The notes under the pieces were generated by a model. That model worked only from the letters and a program-made list of their open reading frames with translations, searched no databases and had not been told where the DNA came from. A stretch of DNA of 46,209 nucleotides, from positions 1 to 46,209 of the forward strand of contig WHTW01000050.1 of the NCBI GenBank assembly GCA_009377525.1, in the 5' to 3' direction. The first letter of the stretch is position 1. Every line of letters begins with the position of its first letter. Below, one piece after another: positions 42,342-46,209 of the stretch. Source of the DNA: Rhodospirillales bacterium (lineage in GTDB: Bacteria > Pseudomonadota > Alphaproteobacteria > Reyranellales > Reyranellaceae). The position numbers were made by a program, and so were the translations under genes.

Positions 42342-42424
42342 ATGGGCTACCGTGAGGGCAGCTTCCCCTCGCTGCGACATGTGGGCAGCTTGGGCATCGT
42401 GCAGCCGGCCTTTTGCGGCCTTGA

Positions 42425-43084
42425 TTACCGTGCCGCGAGGTGCCGCCAGCGCACCAGCCGGTGCCCGAACGCGGCGCTGAAAGCGGTCAGAGCCGCCACA
42501 GTGCCAACCTGCCAGACGAGCACCATCAAGCCTGCATCCTGCGCGTGGAACAGGCGCAGGCCGAAATCTGCCAGCGCCGCCGCGGCAAGGCCGCCGAGCC
42601 CGACGGAGAGGACCGGCGCCAGCGGCGCTCCGCGCCGCAGCATGATGGCCATGGCAGTTCCGGGGACCAGACCCACCGTAACAATGCCGGGCACGCAGGC
42701 CCAGTCGACCTGGAGCGCGAGGCCCTGTGGACCGGCCAGGCTCCAGTCCCTGAGGCAGCCGGCGCCAAGCAGGCCGATCCAGAGCGCGACCGGAGCGAGC
42801 GGGACGCTGCGCTCCCAACGCGGTCGGCCAGGCACGCCGGCGCAGAAGGCAGCCATCGCCGCCGTCACTGCCGTCATCAGGGTAGCCCCTTGCTCGAGTA
42901 GCCAGCGCGTCTCTTCGGCCTTGATCGCAAGGTCCGGACGCGGGCCCATGACGGCAACGACCAAGGCGATCCACGGCACCGAGACGCAAAGCCACAGGCC
43001 GAGCCGGACGGCGGGCGACCGCAGCCGTCGAGGCGGGCTTCGGGCCTCGGCGGCAAGCGTGCGGATCAGGTCCTCGGTCTTCAT
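42425..43084 (-). CDS. nrsF: NrsF-type (DUF1109) anti-sigma factor
   Basis: A 219-residue inner-membrane protein: MKTEDLIRTLAAEA is the typical cytoplasmic opening, then six hydrophobic segments. NrsF proteins hold an ECF sigma factor at the membrane and release it under metal or oxidative stress. I recall two conserved cysteines (131 and 181 in Caulobacter) as required; here Cys130 is present (VDWACVPG), but the position expected to be His-Cys reads LFHAQDAGL with Ala181. Cys33, 81 and 110 are additional. ATG 43084 is preferred over GTG 43093; the latter overlaps the sigma gene stop, so the pair is translationally coupled. Confidence 0.86.
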   Translation of the reverse strand: MKTEDLIRTLAAEARSPPRRLRSPAVRLGLWLCVSVPWIALVVAVMGPRPDLAIKAEETRWLLEQGATLMTAVTAAMAAFCAGVPGRPRWERSVPLAPVALWIGLLGAGCLRDWSLAGPQGLALQVDWACVPGIVTVGLVPGTAMAIMLRRGAPLAPVLSVGLGGLAAAALADFGLRLFHAQDAGLMVLVWQVGTVAALTAFSAAFGHRLVRWRHLAAR

Positions 43085-43089
43085 GTTCG

Positions 43090-43632
43090 TCACTTGGTCA
43101 ATACCGCACGCAGCGCCTTCATGGCCCGGTGCATCGAGACTTTCAGCGCAGCAATCGACATGCCGCTCGCCGCGGATGCTTCCCTGAGCGACATCTCCTT
43201 CAGCCGCAGCATCTCGACCACCTGTCGCTGACGAGGCGGCAACGTCGCCAGCGCACGGCCGAGCTCCTCGGCGTCGGCTATTCGCTCTATAGGCTCCTTC
43301 GTTTCGTCGCCCGCAAAGGTTTCAGGGAGCACCTCCACGGCGACCTCGCCCTTGGCGCGCCGCACCTGACGTCGCTGGATGTCGGCTAGGCGATTGCGCG
43401 CGATCGCCATCAGCCAGGGCAGGAACGGCCGGCCCGGGTCGTAGGTTTGCCGAACCTGATGCAGCGAGATCAGGACGTCCTGGACGAGGTCGTCGGGCTC
43501 CTCCGTGCCCGTCCATCGTCTCGCCGCCGTGCGCCGTATGATCGGTGTCACCGCGGCAAGAAGCCGGGCGTAGGCCGCCGCGTCGCCCTGCTGCGCGGCC
43601 CGCATCAGCATCGCCAGCTCGGCATCGTTCAC
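43090..43632 (-). CDS. sigF: ECF RNA polymerase sigma factor (SigF-like)
   Basis: About 180 residues with sigma-70 region 2 (EEPDDLVQDVLISLHQV and FLPWLMAIARNRLADIQRRQ) and region 4 (LPPRQRQVVEMLRLKEMSLREASAASGMSIAALKVSMHRAMKAL), the two-domain layout of ECF sigma factors. It overlaps the anti-sigma gene. The start is uncertain: GTG 43632 gives VNDAELAMLMRAAQQG, and a GTG four codons earlier is equally possible; the frame further upstream is non-coding in character. The pairing with NrsF and the GTAACC/CGAA sites around it support a SigF-like role in metal or redox stress. Confidence 0.88.
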   Translation of the reverse strand: MNDAELAMLMRAAQQGDAAAYARLLAAVTPIIRRTAARRWTGTEEPDDLVQDVLISLHQVRQTYDPGRPFLPWLMAIARNRLADIQRRQVRRAKGEVAVEVLPETFAGDETKEPIERIADAEELGRALATLPPRQRQVVEMLRLKEMSLREASAASGMSIAALKVSMHRAMKALRAVLTK

Positions 43633-43972
43633 GGGATTGTGAGCCACGCGGTCTACCAACTTTGCTGAAAAGTCCGGACAGACGATTCTTACCTGCAGGC
43701 GGACTGGGAGCCAACTGGCACCGCCAGCGCCTCGAGCGCCTTCCCGGGAAGCCCGACCGTAAAGTTGGCACCCTGGCTGAGCTATCCCGATTGCGCGACC
43801 TATGACGGCATGTCTCCCGGTCGTGACTGCCTTGAGTCTCTGCGGCGTTTGCGGCGCCATGCCCAGAAAGCCATCAAGACACACGCGGCAACGCTCGCCG
43901 GGGCGGCAATTGCCGCGTTCCTGGCAACCACGCTCTCCATGACGAGCAGGAGGACGAGCGCAAGTGTCTAGC
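43633..43972. other. 340-bp gap upstream of the sigma gene, no clear gene
   Basis: A plus-strand frame from TTG 43765 to 43971 (68 residues) has no ribosome-binding site and no recognisable family, so I do not call it. No GTAACC/CGAA pair is seen here, so the sigma gene does not appear to be autoregulated through this motif. Confidence 0.45.
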
Positions 43973-44788
43973 TCAGACAATGAAACCCGCCTGCCCGCGC
44001 GCCTTCAGCTCGGCATCGAGGGCGGCTACTTGCTGTTCGACGGAGATATCCGTCCACGAGAGGATTTCAATATCGCGCGCTTCATGGGGATTCTTTCCAG
44101 GATGCGCCTTGCCCCAGCTTGCTATGGCGGCGTCTCGATCGAGGAGCAACTGCGCGATCTGTGGGCGGAACAGCCGCAGCATCTCGGTGATCCAGATATT
44201 GACCGGCCATGACGGCTGTACCTGGTCGATCTCGAAGCGAGAGACGAATCGGCGGACGTCATCCGCCGCATACCAGGTGTCGCCGGTGACCCATCGGTTC
44301 ACTGTGAAAAGGCGCGCAGGGTATCCGGCTGCGTTCATCGAGACCGTGATCAGATGGCAATTCGTCTGGCTTGTGCTTTCAGGCAGGTCGTCGCCCGGGA
44401 CAACGACCGGTGTTGCATCCTCCGGTATGCCGGTGCGCCGCAAGAAGGTATGAAAATGGCCGTGCTCATACGACCAGTCGGTGCTACGATCCTCCGGCGT
44501 ATGTGCGTGATAGAAATACTGGCTGTCGCTTCCATAATCGATGACGTCGTCTTCCGGTAAGTGCTCCCATTGGCGGAAGCTCCCACAGTCACGCAGAAGC
44601 TCCGCCACCACATTCGTCTCGGACTTCTGTAGGACACGATAGCATTCGAGGATGCGCAGGCTTGCCTGCCCCATTTGCTCCAGATCTTCCCTAGGCAGCG
44701 CCGCAAGAAGGCTTCGCAGGCAAAGTTCAGCCATGGCTGCGCATGCTCGTTGACGTTGTCGATCAAATGGAGCGGGAAGATAGCTCAC
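43973..44788 (-). CDS. DUF6969-like His-rich protein, unknown function
   Basis: A 271-residue soluble protein without signal peptide. SLRILECYRVLQKSETNVVAELL, DYGSDSQYFYHAHTPED, YEHGHFHTFLRRTGIP, HLITVSMNAAGYPARLFTVNRWVTGDTWY and SWPVNIWITEMLRLFRPQI are strongly patterned and resemble what I recall of the DUF6969 family. The clustered HAH and EHGHFH residues suggest a metal site. The 80-base gap to the Cys-repeat peptide gene upstream, on the same strand and downstream of the 45249-45274 promoter, makes co-transcription likely. It could be a maturation or metal-handling partner of that peptide; this is inference. Confidence 0.72.
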   Translation of the reverse strand: MSYLPAPFDRQRQRACAAMAELCLRSLLAALPREDLEQMGQASLRILECYRVLQKSETNVVAELLRDCGSFRQWEHLPEDDVIDYGSDSQYFYHAHTPEDRSTDWSYEHGHFHTFLRRTGIPEDATPVVVPGDDLPESTSQTNCHLITVSMNAAGYPARLFTVNRWVTGDTWYAADDVRRFVSRFEIDQVQPSWPVNIWITEMLRLFRPQIAQLLLDRDAAIASWGKAHPGKNPHEARDIEILSWTDISVEQQVAALDAELKARGQAGFIV

Positions 44789-44868
44789 TTTCGACAGTGG
44801 AGGAACGGGCGCCGGAGCTTGATCGCCCGCGGCGCCCTTCTTGATTCCCCACAGATCGACGAAAGGCG

Positions 44869-45096
44869 CTACTTCTTAACGCCGCACTTGGCACCGCATT
44901 TGGCGCCACACTTCGCACCGCACTTGGCGCCACATTTCGCACCGCACTTGCCGCTGCATTGGGCGATTTGGGTATGCTGCGCCCCATCTTGGGTGTTCGC
45001 GGCCATGCTCTGCTTGGCGCTCGCATTGACGCTAACAGCACCGACGCCCGCAAGTGCAGCGATGCTGGCGACAGCAATGGTTTTCCTTATGGTCAT
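44869..45096 (-). CDS. exported Cys-repeat peptide (SGKC followed by five GAKC units), HvfA/bufferin-like
   Basis: A 75-residue precursor. Residues 1-26 form a signal peptide (MTIRKTIAVASIAALAGVGA...). A spacer (KQSMAANTQDGAQHTQIAQ) is followed by a C-terminal run of cysteines every fourth residue: QC, SGKC, then GAKC five times, ending GVKK; seven Cys in all. This layout resembles HvfA-type low-complexity precursors with repeated KCG units, which DUF692 (MNIO) enzymes modify and which bind copper. No DUF692 gene is in the window. Codons alternate between synonymous forms within the repeat, which argues for selection on the peptide. GGAGG precedes the ATG, and an exact ECF promoter candidate lies 153 bases upstream. 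Confidence 0.85.
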   Translation of the reverse strand: MTIRKTIAVASIAALAGVGAVSVNASAKQSMAANTQDGAQHTQIAQCSGKCGAKCGAKCGAKCGAKCGAKCGVKK

Positions 45097-45248
45097 TGTG
45101 ATGGCCCTCCATGTAAAGCGGGATTGATTTCCGGCTTGCCTCGTCGCTCTCATTGGCCGCAAGCCAATGCCATGCAGTCATGTGGCTTCACCTCTGGTCT
45201 GCCGACGAGGTTGATTGTCTGTCTCACACTGAGACCGACAGTAAGAGG

Positions 45249-45274
45249 TTCGCTCCGGTTCCACGGGAGGTTAC
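45249..45274 (-). promoter_or_regulatory. ECF sigma promoter candidate for the Cys-repeat peptide gene
   Basis: Minus strand: GTAACC (45274-45269), 16 bases, CGAA (45252-45249). Exact match in both boxes and spacing to the bufA1 and cyclase sites. Transcription would start near 45243 and give a long structured leader. Confidence 0.78.
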
Positions 45275-45519
45275 GGGTAGCCGCATAAATATTCCCGACT
45301 GCTTCGGTCGGGCGAGCGTGCGGCTTCTCACATGCCAGTGAAGCACCGAGTCGTGAAGTGCACGCGAGCGAGTCCAGGTGCATCCTCCGAATCGAAGCCA
45401 CGTCATTCGGCAATCCATTCGTGACACATGCTCGCGTCACACATCCGGTACGTCATCTGTGGGGCAGTGGCCGAAGCCTCAGCTGACGCCATGCACCTGC
45501 GGTTTCGACGATTCCCCGT

Positions 45520-45546
45520 CCATCGCGGACACCCCAGCCGCGATGG
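45520..45546 (+). promoter_or_regulatory. hairpin upstream of the plus-strand terminator
   Basis: ccatcgcgg and ccgcgatgg form a perfect nine-base-pair stem with a nine-base loop, six bases before the terminator stem at 45553. The two could be alternative folds of a leader or the body of a small RNA. Confidence 0.5.
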
Positions 45547-45552
45547 CATTGC

Positions 45553-45600
45553 GCCGTCGAGGCGGGCCGTTGCTACGGCCGGCCCTCGACGGCGTTTTTT
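45553..45600 (+). terminator. strong intrinsic terminator with T-run
   Basis: gccgtcgagg (45553-45562) pairs with cctcgacggc (45584-45593), an inner ggcc/ggcc pair extends the stem, and gTTTTTT follows. No upstream plus-strand gene is recognised within the window that it would terminate, so it either ends a small RNA or acts as an attenuator before the lipoprotein gene at 45655. Confidence 0.85.
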
Positions 45601-45654
45601 CGGCTCCCGATCGCAACATGCAGCGACGGGTCTCATTCAGCGGAGGTCAGGACA

Positions 45655-46026
45655 ATGCAGCCGGTTCAGGCAATACAACGGGTAGTCGTACCACCTCGGC
45701 CCTGCGACGCGGTCGGCCATTTCGAGCCACGCCAGCTCGTCGCAAACATCCGGCATCGAAGCGTCGGAGACGCGTGCGGAGGCGAGAAGGACGGAGCGCG
45801 GAACCATCGAACGCTGCCACTCGCGGCGGCGATTGTGCTTCTCGCAGCCACCGCGCTGGCCGGTTGTGGCACGAACCCTCCCGCCCGAGATTGGAAGGAT
45901 GGTGGCGGCCGGGAGAATTTCCGCGCCGAGGCGCCCTCGTCGGGACCGATGCTGGCCGGCGGCCAGCCTGGCCAATCAGGTCATCCGGTCGCGGCGGTTG
46001 CTAACCCGACGAACTCGGCCGGCTGA
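45655..46026 (+). CDS. putative small lipoprotein, hypothetical
   Basis: A 123-residue frame whose ATG is preceded by GGAGG at eight bases. Residues ~53-70 (LPLAAAIVLLAATALAGC) form a signal peptide with lipobox LAGC, so the mature lipoprotein would start at about Cys70 and be Gly/Pro-rich (WKDGGGRENFRAEAPSSG...). The ~50 residues before the signal are unusual for a lipoprotein and contain no later ATG or GTG, so either the true start is a rarer codon or the N-terminus is degenerate. A terminator-like hairpin stands 55 bases upstream. I do not recognise a family. Confidence 0.5.
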   Translation: MQPVQAIQRVVVPPRPCDAVGHFEPRQLVANIRHRSVGDACGGEKDGARNHRTLPLAAAIVLLAATALAGCGTNPPARDWKDGGGRENFRAEAPSSGPMLAGGQPGQSGHPVAAVANPTNSAG

Positions 46027-46156
46027 ATGAAATTGCGGCTGCGCTGTCGTCAGGCGCCAAGGCGTCGGTCGTTTACCGCGTCAACATTCGGTATGCGCGT
46101 CGTCTGGTACAATCGCTACCACCAGCGCCCGGAGCGCCTCCAAAGTGTTAGAATGG

Positions 46157-46200
46157 TTTCCGGTCGGATGGAACCGCGAGCGGTTCCATCCGACCGGAAA
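46157..46200. repeat. perfect 20-bp hairpin at the window end
   Basis: tttccggtcggatggaaccg and cggttccatccgaccggaaa are exact complements around cgag. Similar in size and design to the hairpin at 37623-37662. It follows the last gene by 130 bases. Confidence 0.85.
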
Positions 46201-46209
46201 CGCGCGCGC

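Larger units (their letters stand above)
45097..45654. other. 558-bp divergent intergenic region with promoter and hairpins
   Basis: No gene recognised. It holds the ECF promoter for the Cys-repeat peptide gene (45249-45274). In that gene's roughly 150-base leader there are hairpins gtctca/tgagac (45221-45235) and attggc/gccaat (45152-45168), the latter overlapping a possible seven-codon leader ORF (45173-45150, containing one Cys codon). On the plus strand there is a hairpin (45520-45546) and an intrinsic terminator (45553-45600). Confidence 0.55.

Noticed and set aside
43765..43971. A 68-codon plus-strand frame with TTG start between the sigma and DUF6969-like genes
   Set aside because: No ribosome-binding site, no family resemblance, and it is the only plus-strand frame in a minus-strand locus; kept only as a remark.

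Overview
The window is GC-rich, densely packed DNA from a free-living alphaproteobacterium. Gene content (tandem orphan molybdenum hydroxylase subunits, TauD-type dioxygenase, Baeyer-Villiger monooxygenase, NIPSNAP protein, DoxX proteins, an NrsF-type anti-sigma factor) and several families of long palindromic intergenic repeats suggest a Rhodospirillales/Reyranella-like organism. That placement is inference; no rRNA or other marker gene is present.

Positions 1-35067 look like an ordinary metabolic chromosome segment. In order: a MAPEG / O-methyltransferase / nitronate monooxygenase run (+); two membrane-anchored SGNH hydrolases flanking a TauD-like dioxygenase (-); an RND efflux pump and its lipoprotein adaptor (-); a four-gene overlapping operon of an amine-type flavin oxidase, a CoxL-like molybdenum hydroxylase subunit, a DUF938 methyltransferase and a metallophosphoesterase (-); a Baeyer-Villiger monooxygenase (+) convergent with a gamma-glutamyltransferase-like enzyme (-); SRPBCC, YceI, AHSA1 and VOC genes (+); an aminotransferase, a glutamate synthase-like flavoprotein and a flavodoxin-like reductase (-); the molybdate module modE, modC, modB, modA with an MsrQ-like membrane protein (-); then an EthD/NIPSNAP-like protein, an enolase-superfamily enzyme, a NIPSNAP protein and a second CoxL-like subunit. 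A good Mo-box candidate lies just upstream of modA, inside the last codons of the MsrQ-like gene.

From about 35100 to the end the character changes: genes are shorter, mostly secreted or membrane-bound, more widely spaced, and nearly all on the minus strand. This is a metal/oxidative-stress locus centred on an ECF sigma factor (43090-43632) and its NrsF-type anti-sigma factor. Three sites match GTAACC-N16-CGAA exactly, and a fourth has a 17-base spacer. They precede (i) a Cys-rich repeat peptide gene, (ii) a broken DUF2282/bufferin precursor gene followed by a bufC relic, doxX and a DUF3179 gene, (iii) a CusF-like periplasmic protein, and (iv) a membrane adenylate/guanylate cyclase. The bufferin (bufA1-bufB-bufC-doxX, also called gigABCD) operon is decayed: bufA1 has an in-frame TAG, bufB is missing, bufC survives only as a frameshifted 3' fragment, and doxX is intact. 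The CusF-like protein has lost the usual Met ligands and the NrsF-like protein lacks one of the two conserved cysteines. In contrast, the Cys-repeat peptide (SGKC then five GAKC units) and its downstream 271-residue His-rich neighbour look intact. They are the best candidate for a previously undescribed metal-binding peptide system in this window.
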